From assembly GCA_964453855.1 (NCBI GenBank), contig CAYVRN010000007.1:1-64000 (forward strand): a stretch of DNA of 64,000 bases, read 5' to 3'. The stretch comes from JASMHC01 sp964453855 (GTDB taxonomy: Bacteria; Pseudomonadota; Alphaproteobacteria; Rhodobacterales; Rhodobacteraceae). This document shows positions 17,646 to 26,681 of this stretch, in pieces (position 1 is the stretch's first letter; every line of letters begins with the position of its first letter). Made by a program: the position numbers and the translations under genes. Below the pieces are notes generated by a model that ran no database searches, was not told the origin of the DNA, and worked only from the letters and a program-made list of their open reading frames with translations.

Positions 17646-18805
17646 AAGTGTTTCTTGTTGCAGGCGAAGTTTCCGGCGACAAGCTTGGCGCGACCTTTAT
17701 GGCGAGTTTGCGCCAGCTTAAGCCAAACGCAACTTTCGAAGGTGTCGGCGGCGAGCTTATGGAAGCTCAGGGTTTACAGTCGCTTTTTCCGATGGACGAA
17801 CTTTCTGTTATGGGTCTTGTGGAAATATTGCCAAAATATTTTCATTTCAAAAGACGCATCAAGCAGACTGCAAAAGCGGTGATAAATGCTCGACCGGATG
17901 TGTTAGTTACCATCGACAGTCCAGAGTTTTCTATGCGCGTGGCGAAGTTGGTAAAAAAATGGTCGAGTATTCGAACCGTCCACTACGTTGCGCCTTCGGT
18001 GTGGGCTTGGCGCCCTAAACGGGCTGAAAAAATGGCCCACCATATTGATCACGTCTTGGCACTTCTGCCGTTTGAACCGCCATACATGGAAGCCGCGGGC
18101 ATGTCGTGCGACTTCGTTGGTCATCCTGTTGTTTCCGAGCCGCAGGCGAGCGAGTCAGACGCTGCCGCTTTTCGATTGAAATTCGGCATCGGAGATTCCC
18201 CGCTTTTAATGGTTTTGCCAGGTTCGCGAAAAAGCGAGGTCACGCGCCTTTCTCCGATTTTCGCTAGTGTACTTCAGGAAGCCTGTTTTCAATTTGAGGA
18301 TTTAAAAATTGTTCTACCAGCGGCGCGTCCTGTAGCTGGGTTGGTGGAAACGCTCGTGAAATCTTGGCACCTATCAGCAGAAGTTCTAGTTCTGGACCCA
18401 AGGGACTATTCACAAGAGGACGGGCTAAGTTTGAAACGGGCCGCTTTCAAAGCTGCAGACTTGGCACTTGCTGCTTCGGGGACAGTATCTCTTGAATTGG
18501 CAGCAGCAGGCACACCGATGGTGATCGCCTACGATATGAACCCATTATCCCGTTTTCTGATTAGCCGCATGTTGCGCGTTGACACGGCAAACTTGGTCAG
18601 TTTGGTTTCAGAAACACGTGTTATCCCCGAATTTCTAGGAAAGGACTGTCAGTCCGAATTTATCGCACCCGCTGTGATTGAAACGCTCAATAACCCATCC
18701 CCACAAATTTCGGCAATGCGCATTACGATGGAGCGTCTGGGATCTGGCGGAGAAGATCCCGGAATGCGGGCAGCCAAAGCCGTACTTAATAACCTGAACG
18801 TCTAG
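17642..18805 (+). CDS. lpxB: Lipid-A-disaccharide synthase
   Basis: Couples lipid X and UDP-diacylglucosamine into the lipid A disaccharide at the inner membrane. The 387-residue GT19 protein begins MKVFLVAGEVSGDKLGA and has VHYVAPSVWAWRPKRA, the LPGSRKSEV nucleotide-binding loop and LAASGTVSLELA. The frame is open upstream to 17561, but ATG 17642 couples to lpxI and matches the family start. The stop overlaps the convergent mnmA stop by 4 nt. Confidence 0.94.
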   Translation: MKVFLVAGEVSGDKLGATFMASLRQLKPNATFEGVGGELMEAQGLQSLFPMDELSVMGLVEILPKYFHFKRRIKQTAKAVINARPDVLVTIDSPEFSMRVAKLVKKWSSIRTVHYVAPSVWAWRPKRAEKMAHHIDHVLALLPFEPPYMEAAGMSCDFVGHPVVSEPQASESDAAAFRLKFGIGDSPLLMVLPGSRKSEVTRLSPIFASVLQEACFQFEDLKIVLPAARPVAGLVETLVKSWHLSAEVLVLDPRDYSQEDGLSLKRAAFKAADLALAASGTVSLELAAAGTPMVIAYDMNPLSRFLISRMLRVDTANLVSLVSETRVIPEFLGKDCQSEFIAPAVIETLNNPSPQISAMRITMERLGSGGEDPGMRAAKAVLNNLNV

Positions 18806-19935
18806 CCCTTCCAAATCCATCCGCCACCGAATATTCGGCTACCGTTGGGGTCGTAGAATACGCAGGCTTGACCAGGAGAAACGCCTTCCTCTGGCGTCAA
18901 TAATTCAACTTCGGCTGTGGTGTCAGATTGTGGCCGTATGATTGCTTCTCTGGGTGGCCGGGTAGAGCGCACTTTTACTGACAGGTGCCATTCGCTCCGA
19001 GACGTAAAAGGATCATCTCCCAGCCAATTGATTTCTCGCACAGGTACGATCCGAGTGGCTAACAACTCTTTTGGACCAACGACCACATGCTTTGCGTCCA
19101 CGTCCAATCTAACAACATACAACGGGTCACTTAGCCCACCGATGCCTAGCCCCCGACGCTGGCCAATCGTATAGTGAATAACGCCGTCATGTTTTCCAAG
19201 TACGCGCCCGTCAACATGAACGATGTCTCCGGGTTCCGCAGCACCTGGACGCAGCTTCTCAATCACGGAAGCATAATTCCCATTTGGCACAAAACAAATA
19301 TCTTGACTGTCCGGTTTATCTGCAACCGGCAACCCGTATTTGCTTGCCAATGCGCGCGTTGCCGCCTTCGAATGCAGGTGACCTATCGGGAATCTTAGAA
19401 AATCTAACTGTTCAGGAGTCGTTGAGAACAAGAAATAGCTTTGGTCGCGGTTCGCATCCTCTGCGCAGTGTAGCTCGGGCCCTTTGAGGCCTATTTTTCT
19501 CTGAATATAGTGGCCGGTCGCCATGCAGTCAGCATTCAGGTCTTTGGCCGTTTCTAAAAGATCTTTGAACTTTACACGTTCATTACACCGGATACACGGC
19601 ACTGGCGTTGCACCAGCAAGGTAACTATCCGCAAATTCATCGATGACTGCATCCTGAAAAATATTTTCATAATCCAGAACGTAGTGCGGAAAATTCATCT
19701 CATCGGCAACGCGTCTGGCATCGTGTATGTCAATGCCAGCACAGCACGCGCCTTTTTTGGCCAGTGCAGCCCCGTGATCATAAAGTTGAAGAGTAACCCC
19801 CACGACATCATAACCTTCGTCTGCCAACTGAGCAGCAACAACAGAGCTATCGACACCTCCTGACATGGCAACGACAACACGCGTGTCGCTAGGTGATTTA
19901 GCGAATCCAAGAGAGTTTAGTTCGGGGGTGGTCAT
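18802..19935 (-). CDS. mnmA: tRNA-specific 2-thiouridylase MnmA
   Basis: Thiolates U34 of Lys, Glu and Gln tRNAs. The 377 residues contain the PP-loop SGGVDSSV near residue 26, a first Cys motif CIRCNERVKF near residue 130, and the DSQDICFVPNG segment with the second catalytic Cys near residue 225. The sulfur normally comes from a TusA-type relay or directly from a desulfurase; a TusA gene lies at the far end of the window but belongs to the dsr region. Confidence 0.94.
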   Translation of the reverse strand: MTTPELNSLGFAKSPSDTRVVVAMSGGVDSSVVAAQLADEGYDVVGVTLQLYDHGAALAKKGACCAGIDIHDARRVADEMNFPHYVLDYENIFQDAVIDEFADSYLAGATPVPCIRCNERVKFKDLLETAKDLNADCMATGHYIQRKIGLKGPELHCAEDANRDQSYFLFSTTPEQLDFLRFPIGHLHSKAATRALASKYGLPVADKPDSQDICFVPNGNYASVIEKLRPGAAEPGDIVHVDGRVLGKHDGVIHYTIGQRRGLGIGGLSDPLYVVRLDVDAKHVVVGPKELLATRIVPVREINWLGDDPFTSRSEWHLSVKVRSTRPPREAIIRPQSDTTAEVELLTPEEGVSPGQACVFYDPNGSRIFGGGWIWKG

Positions 19936-20058
19936 AGAAGACTCCTAGGTCAATCCGACTAAAATATATGAAAATCGTAAACACTCTCAACCCCTGCTTT
20001 CACCTTCAATTAATCCTCAGGGTATTTCTTTTGAATATTGGGAAAAAAGGGGATGAAT

Positions 20059-20337
20059 ATGTTCTTAAAAAAGGTTGAGGGCCCTAGGGCCGTTAAGCTG
20101 CCAAATGGAAATGTCATTTGCCTGGCTGATCTTCCAGACAATGAAACTAGCCGCTGGGTCGCATCAAGAAAGGCTGTTGTTGTTCAGGCTGTGAAATATG
20201 GCTTAGTGGACAAATCGTACGCTCTGAAAAATTATAACCTATCAGACGAAGAATTTGCGGCATGGTGTCTGGGATTTGAAAAGTTTGGCTACAAAGGACT
20301 GAAAACAACGAAATTGCGGGAAAGATATACAATCTAA
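20059..20337 (+). CDS. sciP: SciP-like DUF1153 regulator (CtrA inhibitor family)
   Basis: In Caulobacter, SciP is a small helix-turn-helix protein that binds CtrA-regulated promoters and blocks their activation. This 92-residue protein has the same order of features: PRAVKLPNG, then W..SRKA.VV.AV..GL, YNLSDEEFAAW and a C-terminal GLKTTKLRERY. ATG 20059 follows AAGGGG; an in-frame ATG at 20053 and a TTG at 20038 are less well placed. The gene sits 89 nt before ctrA, which supports a joint role. Confidence 0.82.
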   Translation: MFLKKVEGPRAVKLPNGNVICLADLPDNETSRWVASRKAVVVQAVKYGLVDKSYALKNYNLSDEEFAAWCLGFEKFGYKGLKTTKLRERYTI

Positions 20338-20361
20338 GGTAGATCGTACATTATGAAGTAG

Positions 20362-20376
20362 GTAACTAACCTTTAA
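20362..20376 (+). promoter_or_regulatory. Candidate CtrA-binding box upstream of ctrA
   Basis: GTAA-N7-TTAA followed by CC, one mismatch from the CtrA consensus TTAA-N7-TTAA, 51 nt before the ctrA start codon. CtrA autoregulation is established in other alphaproteobacteria. Here it is inferred from the motif and its position. Confidence 0.4.
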
Positions 20377-20426
20377 CCTATTTCGTTCAAATTACAGCGA
20401 AACCGTCAATAAGGAGTGCAGCTGTT

Positions 20427-21143
20427 ATGCGTATTTTGTTGGTTGAGGACGATCCGGCAACGTCGCGAAGCATTGAATTGATGCTGACGCACGCGAACCT
20501 AAACGTATACGCAACCGATTTGGGCGAGGAAGGATTAGATCTGGCGAAATTGTATGATTACGATCTGATTTTGCTGGATCTCAATTTGCCTGATATACCG
20601 GGATACGAAGTCCTCAGGCAACTCAGGATTGCGCGGGTGGAAACCTCAATACTAATCCTGTCTGGTTCAGATGATACTGACAGCAAGCTAAAGGGTTTCG
20701 GATTCGGTGCTGATGATTATCTTACCAAACCTTTCCATCGTGAAGAACTGGTTGCACGCATCCATGCAATTATCCGACGCTCGAAAGGTCATTCGCAGTC
20801 CATCATCCACACCGGTATGATTGCCGTTAACTTGGATGCCAAAACTGTTGAGGCGAATGGAAACACAGTCCATCTAACGGGCAAAGAATATCAAATGCTT
20901 GAGCTGTTAAGCCTGCGGAAAGGAACAACTCTTACGAAAGAGATGTTTTTGAACCATCTTTACGGTGGAATGGACGAGCCCGAATTAAAAATCATCGACG
21001 TCTTCATCTGCAAACTTCGCAAAAAGCTTGATCAAGCAACTGGTGGATCGAATTACATCGAAACGGTTTGGGGCAGAGGCTATGTATTAAGGGAACCCCA
21101 ACCAGAACCTGAATGTGCACAGCGTATGGCGGTGAGCGCTTGA
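20427..21143 (+). CDS. ctrA: Cell-cycle response regulator CtrA
   Basis: OmpR-type master regulator that, depending on lineage, controls cell cycle, motility and gene-transfer-agent genes. The 238 residues hold a receiver domain (acidic pair VEDDPAT, phospho-Asp in LILLDLNLPD near residue 51, Lys in DDYLTKPF) and a winged-helix domain ending IETVWGRGYVLRE. The long near-identity to the CtrA recognition region (LTGKEYQMLELLSLRKGTTL) separates it from generic OmpR regulators. In Rhodobacterales ctrA is usually not essential. Ribosome site AAGGAG. Confidence 0.95.
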   Translation: MRILLVEDDPATSRSIELMLTHANLNVYATDLGEEGLDLAKLYDYDLILLDLNLPDIPGYEVLRQLRIARVETSILILSGSDDTDSKLKGFGFGADDYLTKPFHREELVARIHAIIRRSKGHSQSIIHTGMIAVNLDAKTVEANGNTVHLTGKEYQMLELLSLRKGTTLTKEMFLNHLYGGMDEPELKIIDVFICKLRKKLDQATGGSNYIETVWGRGYVLREPQPEPECAQRMAVSA

Positions 21144-21210
21144 CGGAATAATAAAGAGCTCGGCACTAGACCCCGCCTCAATCGGCCCGTATCAAGTTGT
21201 TAAAACGAAT

Positions 21211-23337
21211 ATGGGCCGAGATATGGGAACCGACAAATCTGTTCACGACCTTTCTGAAGCTGACGCCAGAAATGAATTGTCCCGTCTGGCTAAATTACTT
21301 GCAGACGCGAATATCGCCTATCACTCTCATGACAATCCGGTCATGTCGGACGCTGAATTTGATGCGTTGAAAAGGCGTAACGAGCAAATAGAAAATGCCT
21401 TTCCGAACCTGAAACGCATCGATAGTGCCTCTGATAAGGTCGGCGCTGTTCCATCAGAAAAATTCAGTAAAATTGCTCACAGGCAACGCATGCTCTCGTT
21501 GTCCAATGCGTTTTCTGAGAGTGATGTTTTTGATTTCGACACGCAGGTTCGAAAGTTCCTTGGCCTTGGTGCGACCGATCTGCTTACGTATACAGCCGAG
21601 CCAAAAATAGACGGCCTCAGCTTGTCTCTGCGCTATGAAGAGGGAAAACTTGTCTATGCGGCGACCCGCGGTGATGGAAGTGTTGGGGAAAATGTAACTG
21701 CGAATGCTCGCACCATTCCGGATATTCCGGACGAACTCGTCAATGCGCCTTCTGTCCTAGAGGTGCGCGGCGAGGTTTACATGTCTCGTTCAGACTTTTT
21801 GAACTTGAATGAAATTCAAGAAGAAAAAGGCGATAAAACCTTTGCGAACCCAAGGAATGCCGCTGCGGGGTCACTTCGACAACTAGACGCTTCTGTTACA
21901 CGCAGCCGACCATTGCGTTTCTTCGCATATGCATGGGGTGAAACTTCCGAACCTCTTGCCGAAACACAGCAAAAGGCAATCGAGCGACTGGCAGCATTGG
22001 GTTTTTCCATCAACCCGCTCACTAAAGCCCTTGTATCACCACAGGAACTGCTTGAGCATTTTGCGACAATTTCACAACAAAGAGCCACTTTGGACTACGA
22101 CATCGACGGTGTAGTCTACAAGGTAAACCAACTTGATTTGCAACATAGGCTCGGGTTCCGATCAACAACTCCGCGGTGGGCAATTGCCCACAAGTTTCCC
22201 GCAGAGACAGCCTGGACTCGGTTAGAAGCGATTGAGATTCAGGTGGGTCGCACTGGAGCGCTGTCCCCTGTCGCACGCTTGACACCCGTTACAGTGGGCG
22301 GCGTGGTTGTTTCAAATGTGACGCTTCACAACGAAGATTACATTTCCGGTGTAGACAGCAAAGGCCAACCCATTCGTGAAGGCCGCGACCTTCGAGTTGG
22401 CGACTGGGTACAGGTGTACCGCGCGGGCGATGTAATTCCAAAAATTGCGGACACAGACCTATCTAAACGCGCCGAAGATTCGGAACCGTATGAGTTTCCA
22501 ATCAAGTGCCCCGAATGCGAGTCTGACGCCATTCGGGAAGAAGGGGATTCGGTTCGCCGCTGTACAGGCGGCATGATTTGTCCGGCGCAGGCTGTCGAAA
22601 AATTAAAACACTTTGTTAGTCGCGGGGCATTCGACATAGAAGGTTTGGGGGCAAAGCAGGTCGAACAGTTTTACCAAGATGGATGGATTAAAGAGCCAGC
22701 CGATATTTTCCTCCTTCGAGAGCGATATGAAAACGGACTGAAACAGCTGAAAAATCGTGAAGGTTGGGGGGCAAAGTCAGCCTCAAATCTGTTTGACGCG
22801 ATAGACGAGAAGCGCATCATTCCGTTTGCAAAATTCCTTTTCGCCTTGGGTATCCGCCATGTCGGCGAAAATGCCGGAAAACTTTTGGCAAATCATTATT
22901 CGGACTGGCTTAATTTCATTCAGGCCATGGATCAGATCGAGGTTGGAAATGCGCAGTGGGATGATCTCATAAGCATTGACGGCGTCGGGGATGTCATGGC
23001 CAAGGCATTGATCAGCGCGTTTTCTCAGTCCGAGGAACACGCATCCATTCTTCGACTTGTTGAGCAACTGACAATTGAAACTGCCGTCAGCAACATAACA
23101 GATAGCCCAGTCGCAGGAAAAACAGTGGTTTTTACGGGAAGTCTTGAACGAATGACGCGCGCTGAAGCCAAAGCGACGGCGGAATCGTTGGGGGCAAAGG
23201 TTGCGGGTTCGGTTAGTAAAAAAACGGATATTTTGATTGCCGGACCAGGTGCAGGCAGCAAGGCGAAGAAGGCTGCAGAACTTGGGATCGAAACCATCGA
23301 CGAAGACGCATGGTTGACCTTGATAGGAAAAGGTTAG
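21211..23337 (+). CDS. ligA: NAD-dependent DNA ligase
   Basis: Seals nicks in replication and repair using NAD+. The 708 residues hold the AMP-accepting Lys in AEPKIDGLSL (about residue 133), the EVRGEVYM motif, a zinc-finger Cys set (CPECES...RRCTGGMICPAQ), helix-hairpin-helix repeats (LFALGIRHVGENAGKLL, ISIDGVGDVMAKAL) and a C-terminal BRCT domain. Two ATGs four codons apart (21211, 21223) could start it. recG follows after 3 nt. Confidence 0.96.
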   Translation: MGRDMGTDKSVHDLSEADARNELSRLAKLLADANIAYHSHDNPVMSDAEFDALKRRNEQIENAFPNLKRIDSASDKVGAVPSEKFSKIAHRQRMLSLSNAFSESDVFDFDTQVRKFLGLGATDLLTYTAEPKIDGLSLSLRYEEGKLVYAATRGDGSVGENVTANARTIPDIPDELVNAPSVLEVRGEVYMSRSDFLNLNEIQEEKGDKTFANPRNAAAGSLRQLDASVTRSRPLRFFAYAWGETSEPLAETQQKAIERLAALGFSINPLTKALVSPQELLEHFATISQQRATLDYDIDGVVYKVNQLDLQHRLGFRSTTPRWAIAHKFPAETAWTRLEAIEIQVGRTGALSPVARLTPVTVGGVVVSNVTLHNEDYISGVDSKGQPIREGRDLRVGDWVQVYRAGDVIPKIADTDLSKRAEDSEPYEFPIKCPECESDAIREEGDSVRRCTGGMICPAQAVEKLKHFVSRGAFDIEGLGAKQVEQFYQDGWIKEPADIFLLRERYENGLKQLKNREGWGAKSASNLFDAIDEKRIIPFAKFLFALGIRHVGENAGKLLANHYSDWLNFIQAMDQIEVGNAQWDDLISIDGVGDVMAKALISAFSQSEEHASILRLVEQLTIETAVSNITDSPVAGKTVVFTGSLERMTRAEAKATAESLGAKVAGSVSKKTDILIAGPGAGSKAKKAAELGIETIDEDAWLTLIGKG

Positions 23338-23340
23338 GCC

Positions 23341-25431
23341 GTGGCTGGCCGACCGGAAAATTTGTTCCCCTTGTTCGGTAATCTGACCGGACTTGACGGG
23401 ATTGGGCCAAAATCCGCTGAAGCTTTCGGGTCGCTGAACATCTATAAACCAAAGGATTTGTTGTTCACACTTCCAGCTAATGTGATTGACCGCCAAATTC
23501 GGGAAACAGTGCAAACAGCCCAGCACGGTGACATTGTTACAGTCAAGGTCATCGTTGAAAGCCACCAACCAGCACGGCAAAAAGGGCGTCCTTACAGGGT
23601 GGTTGTTTCAGACGCACAATCAACCTTTCAATTGGTCTTCTTTCATGCCCGTGGGGATTACCTTTCGAAAGTATTACCAACTGGTCAAAGCCGCGTGGTT
23701 TCAGGAAAGGTGGAGTTTTACGATGGCATGATCCAAATGCCGCACCCTGACTATATTTTACCAGCCAGCGAAGCAGAGACAGTTCCGCGCATTGAACCCG
23801 TCTATCCCCTGACGTCGGGCGTAACCCAAAAAACTATGGGCAAAGCTGTTCGTTCGGCGCTGACGCTGGCGCCTATGTTGGCCGAATGGATTGATCGACC
23901 TCTCAAGAGGAAAAACCAGTGGCCAAACTGGTCCGAAGCCATTTCAGGGGCGCACTCGCCGAAAGCAATTACAGACCTGAACGCAGAAGCACCGGCAAGA
24001 GAACGCCTTGCATACGATGAGCTATTTGCACACCAACTCACTCTGGCGCTTGCACGGCGTAATGCCCAAAGGAAACCGGGGCGAAGTACAATTGGCTCGG
24101 GACAATTTAGCAACAAGGTTCTGGCGAAACTTCCTTACACCCCAACGGTGGCGCAAAGACGGTCAGTCGATGAAATTCGAGAGGATATGGCCGCAAAAAT
24201 CAAAATGAACCGATTGCTACAAGGCGATGTTGGGGCAGGAAAAACACTCGTGGCATTCATGGCTCTGTTGACGGCCGTCGAGGCTGGCGGGCAGGGCGTC
24301 ATGATGGCTCCCACAGGGATTTTGGCTCAGCAGCATTTGGAAAGCCTGAGGCCTTTGGCCGACGAGGCTGGCGTCGTTATTGAAATTTTGACTGGGCGGG
24401 ACAAAGGCAAAGAGCGAGCAGCAAAACTTGGCGCTCTACTGCGAGGAGATATCCACATTCTAGTTGGCACCCATGCTGTTTTTCAAAAGGATGTGATGTT
24501 TCATGATCTCCGCCTTGCGATTATTGATGAACAACACCGTTTCGGAGTGGCGCAAAGGTTAGAACTTGGGGCCAAAGGCGAATTTGTTGATGTGCTTGTC
24601 ATGACTGCAACGCCAATTCCGCGTTCTCTGGCCTTAGCCCAGTACGGCGATATGGACGTTTCAATTCTTGACGAAAAACCACCTGGGCGTAAGCCTGTCA
24701 AAACTGCCCTCATTTCCACAGAAAGAATGGATGAGGTTGTAGCCCACCTTCAGAAAGCTATTGCCGAGGGGCGGCAGGCTTATTGGGTGTGTCCTTTGGT
24801 TGATGAAAGTGAAGTATCTGATCTGACGGCGGCTGAGGAGCGCTTCAAACACTTAAGAGCCACGTTTGGTGATGACCTTGTCGGCTTGGTACACGGACAG
24901 ATGCCCGCCCCTGAAAAAGATAAGGCGATGGCGCGGTTTCAAGCAGGAGATACCAAGGTTCTAGTGGCTACAACCGTTATAGAGGTCGGTGTCAATGTTC
25001 CCAATGCCACAATCATGGTCATTGAACGCGCCGAGATATTTGGTCTAGCCCAACTTCACCAATTGCGCGGCAGGGTTGGTCGGGGCGAAGGGGCCTCGAC
25101 ATGTCTTCTCATGTACCGCCCACCCTTGAATGATGGTGGTGAAAAGCGTTTGACCACTCTTCGGGAGACGGAAGATGGATTTAAAATCTCGGAAGTCGAT
25201 CTTGAAATGAGAGGGGCAGGTGATCTCATCGGAACTGCCCAATCAGGTCTACCGCGCTTTCGTGTGGCAGATCTCGAGCGCCAAATATCGCTGATGCAAA
25301 TCGCTCAGAAAGATGCGCGTAATTTGTTAGAGAAAGACCCCGAACTCAAATCCGATCGGGGAAAGGCTGCTCGGACGCTTTTGTGGCTGATGGAGCAGGA
25401 AAGAGCAATTCGTTTGATATCAGTGGGTTAG
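23341..25431 (+). CDS. recG: ATP-dependent DNA helicase RecG
   Basis: Remodels stalled forks and branched DNA. The 696 residues contain an N-terminal wedge/OB domain, Walker A LQGDVGAGKT (about residue 300), the helicase II motif IIDEQHRFG, motif III TATPIPR and the C-terminal QLRGRVGRG plus GAGDLIGTAQSG. It starts with GTG 3 nt after ligA, and the two repair genes are probably cotranscribed. Confidence 0.95.
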   Translation: MAGRPENLFPLFGNLTGLDGIGPKSAEAFGSLNIYKPKDLLFTLPANVIDRQIRETVQTAQHGDIVTVKVIVESHQPARQKGRPYRVVVSDAQSTFQLVFFHARGDYLSKVLPTGQSRVVSGKVEFYDGMIQMPHPDYILPASEAETVPRIEPVYPLTSGVTQKTMGKAVRSALTLAPMLAEWIDRPLKRKNQWPNWSEAISGAHSPKAITDLNAEAPARERLAYDELFAHQLTLALARRNAQRKPGRSTIGSGQFSNKVLAKLPYTPTVAQRRSVDEIREDMAAKIKMNRLLQGDVGAGKTLVAFMALLTAVEAGGQGVMMAPTGILAQQHLESLRPLADEAGVVIEILTGRDKGKERAAKLGALLRGDIHILVGTHAVFQKDVMFHDLRLAIIDEQHRFGVAQRLELGAKGEFVDVLVMTATPIPRSLALAQYGDMDVSILDEKPPGRKPVKTALISTERMDEVVAHLQKAIAEGRQAYWVCPLVDESEVSDLTAAEERFKHLRATFGDDLVGLVHGQMPAPEKDKAMARFQAGDTKVLVATTVIEVGVNVPNATIMVIERAEIFGLAQLHQLRGRVGRGEGASTCLLMYRPPLNDGGEKRLTTLRETEDGFKISEVDLEMRGAGDLIGTAQSGLPRFRVADLERQISLMQIAQKDARNLLEKDPELKSDRGKAARTLLWLMEQERAIRLISVG

Positions 25432-25446
25432 TAGAAAAATTCAGAT

Positions 25447-25461
25447 GTTCTAAATTTGTTC
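25447..25461 (+). promoter_or_regulatory. Alphaproteobacterial LexA (SOS) box
   Basis: Perfect GTTC-N7-GTTC, the LexA operator of Rhodobacter and other alphaproteobacteria, 61 nt before the start codon of the small gene at 25522. A second imperfect copy, GAAC-N7-AAAC, is at 25485-25499. The position between recG and the small gene fits operator control of the latter. Confidence 0.6.
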
Positions 25462-25521
25462 TTGTTTTGGGTCGCAATTTGTGAGAACAAATAGGAAACA
25501 AAAGAACATGAGGTGAACAAA

Positions 25522-25641
25522 ATGGCCCAGATAAAATCAGCTCTTCGTCATTCATCAATGACATTAATCGAAGATATGATCGGTGTCGCCGCTTTGATTG
25601 CCATGTTGTTCGTGGGTCTCAACATTCCAAACTATTTTTAA
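25522..25641 (+). CDS. 39-residue membrane peptide, probably SOS-induced
   Basis: A 40-codon frame from ATG 25522 to TAA 25641 with a ribosome site GAGGTGA. The product has a polar basic N-terminus (MAQIKSALRHSS) and one transmembrane helix (about residues 19-35, MIGVAALIAMLFVGLNI). With a LexA box upstream it resembles in layout, not in recognised sequence, the SOS-induced single-helix division inhibitors of alphaproteobacteria such as SidA. The function is therefore a hypothesis. No other gene lies between the box and this start. Confidence 0.6.
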   Translation: MAQIKSALRHSSMTLIEDMIGVAALIAMLFVGLNIPNYF

Positions 25642-25649
25642 GTATTCAC

Positions 25650-25814
25650 TGCCTGCGGTCCCTCACGGATATCTATCAGCTGGTCGCCTGTCCCGATGAT
25701 GCAGCTGAACATGTCCCCACAACGAAAGCCTCACCTTCGTTGATTTGTACTCCGTCTCGATCAGGGATTGCTTCACTTATCGCCGCCGCTTCCCCAGCGA
25801 GCGGCGATTTTTTT
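25650..25814 (+). ncRNA. Candidate structured RNA with intrinsic terminator
   Basis: The 165 nt between the 39-residue peptide and the convergent scaffold gene fold by eye into a multibranch shape. A 9-bp closing stem pairs GCGGTCCCT (25655-25663) with AGGGATTGC (25763-25771), including two G-U pairs. An inner stem pairs ACGGA (25665-25669) with TCCGT (25751-25755). Two perfect 7-bp hairpins are TCAGCTG/CAGCTGA (25676-25708) and CAACGAA/TTCGTTG (25720-25742). An intrinsic terminator follows. It may be a free-standing sRNA (6S-like is one possibility) or the 3' UTR of the small SOS gene. Confidence 0.45.
25780..25814 (+). terminator. Rho-independent terminator
   Basis: Stem CGCCGC...GCGGCG extended by CGCT/AGCG, with a short CCC loop, followed by seven T. 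It directly abuts the stop codon of the convergent scaffold gene and ends plus-strand transcription of the small peptide and RNA. Confidence 0.8.
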
Positions 25815-26255
25815 CTAAGAGGCCGACAAACTTTCTATGGCTTCAACGCTGGCATTTAATGACAGCAGAATTGAGTCATGTCTGTTTTTGTAATCACGCG
25901 CGGGGATTAGAACCTCTAATCCTTCAAATGGCGCAGCGGGCACCGGACCATTTTCTTTTAACATCGCTCGAAGTTGATCGCGGGCTTCAATTACTTGTTT
26001 AGTCGTGCACCCCACAATAGCCGTGCCAACGACCGCAGCGGCGGCCTGACCAAGGGCGCAGGCTTTGACATCTTGTGCATAGTCGACAACCGTATTGTCT
26101 TTTATCTTTAGCCAAACAGTCACCGTGGACCCACACAAAGGAGCTCTCTTCTTAACTTCAGCATCAGCATCACTCAGTTTTCCAACGCGCGGCATTTCGG
26201 CGGCAAGTGCCAGAATTCTGCTCGAGTACAGCTTGATAAGATCTGTTTCAGACAT
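25815..26255 (-). CDS. NifU/IscU-like iron-sulfur cluster assembly scaffold
   Basis: Probable scaffold or regulator of Fe-S assembly. The 146-residue protein matches the NifU_N fold: an early MPRVGKL segment, Cys in APLCGSTVTVWLKI (the family has CGD here, replaced by CGS), a second Cys in VKACALGQAAAAVV, and RHDSILL near the end where IscU has its third Cys, which is lacking. With altered ligand residues its exact role is unsure. ATG 26255 (AAGGAAAGAG upstream) is preferred over the open frame to 26303. Divergent from hisI. Confidence 0.75.
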   Translation of the reverse strand: MSETDLIKLYSSRILALAAEMPRVGKLSDADAEVKKRAPLCGSTVTVWLKIKDNTVVDYAQDVKACALGQAAAAVVGTAIVGCTTKQVIEARDQLRAMLKENGPVPAAPFEGLEVLIPARDYKNRHDSILLSLNASVEAIESLSAS

Positions 26256-26321
26256 TCTCTTTCCTTTGAAGTGGCTACGGCATACATAGGGCCACCTCTC
26301 CATTGAAAAAGGTTTTCGCTC

Positions 26322-26681
26322 ATGCCATTCGACGCCGCAACCCTTCGATTTGACGAAAAAGGACTAATTCCCGCTATTGCTCAAGATGTGGAGGATGGAA
26401 CGGTTTTAATGATGGCTTGGATGAACCAAGAGGCCGTCGAGCAAACATTGTCCAGCCGAAAAGTAACTTATTGGTCACGGTCGCGTCAGTCTTTTTGGGT
26501 GAAAGGGGAAAGCTCTGGCCACATTCAGGAATTGGTGGATTTCAGATACGATTGCGATCGGGACTGTGTCTTAGTCCTGGTGAAACAAACCGGCCCGGCA
26601 TGCCACACAAATCGGCGTAGCTGTTTCTATTCAGCCGTTCGTAATGACGAGGTGGTCGAAATTATGCAGCCGGAAGCTTAA
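26322..26681 (+). CDS. hisI: Phosphoribosyl-AMP cyclohydrolase
   Basis: Third step of histidine synthesis, opening the purine ring of PR-AMP. The 119-residue single-domain form (no HisE fusion) has VLMMAWMNQEA, YWSRSRQSFWVKGESSGH, and the metal-binding D.DCD pattern (DFRYDCDRDCVLV) with Cys in CHTNRRSCFY. Its 3' end overlaps convergent gluQ by 20 nt. Other his genes are not in the window. Confidence 0.95.
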   Translation: MPFDAATLRFDEKGLIPAIAQDVEDGTVLMMAWMNQEAVEQTLSSRKVTYWSRSRQSFWVKGESSGHIQELVDFRYDCDRDCVLVLVKQTGPACHTNRRSCFYSAVRNDEVVEIMQPEA

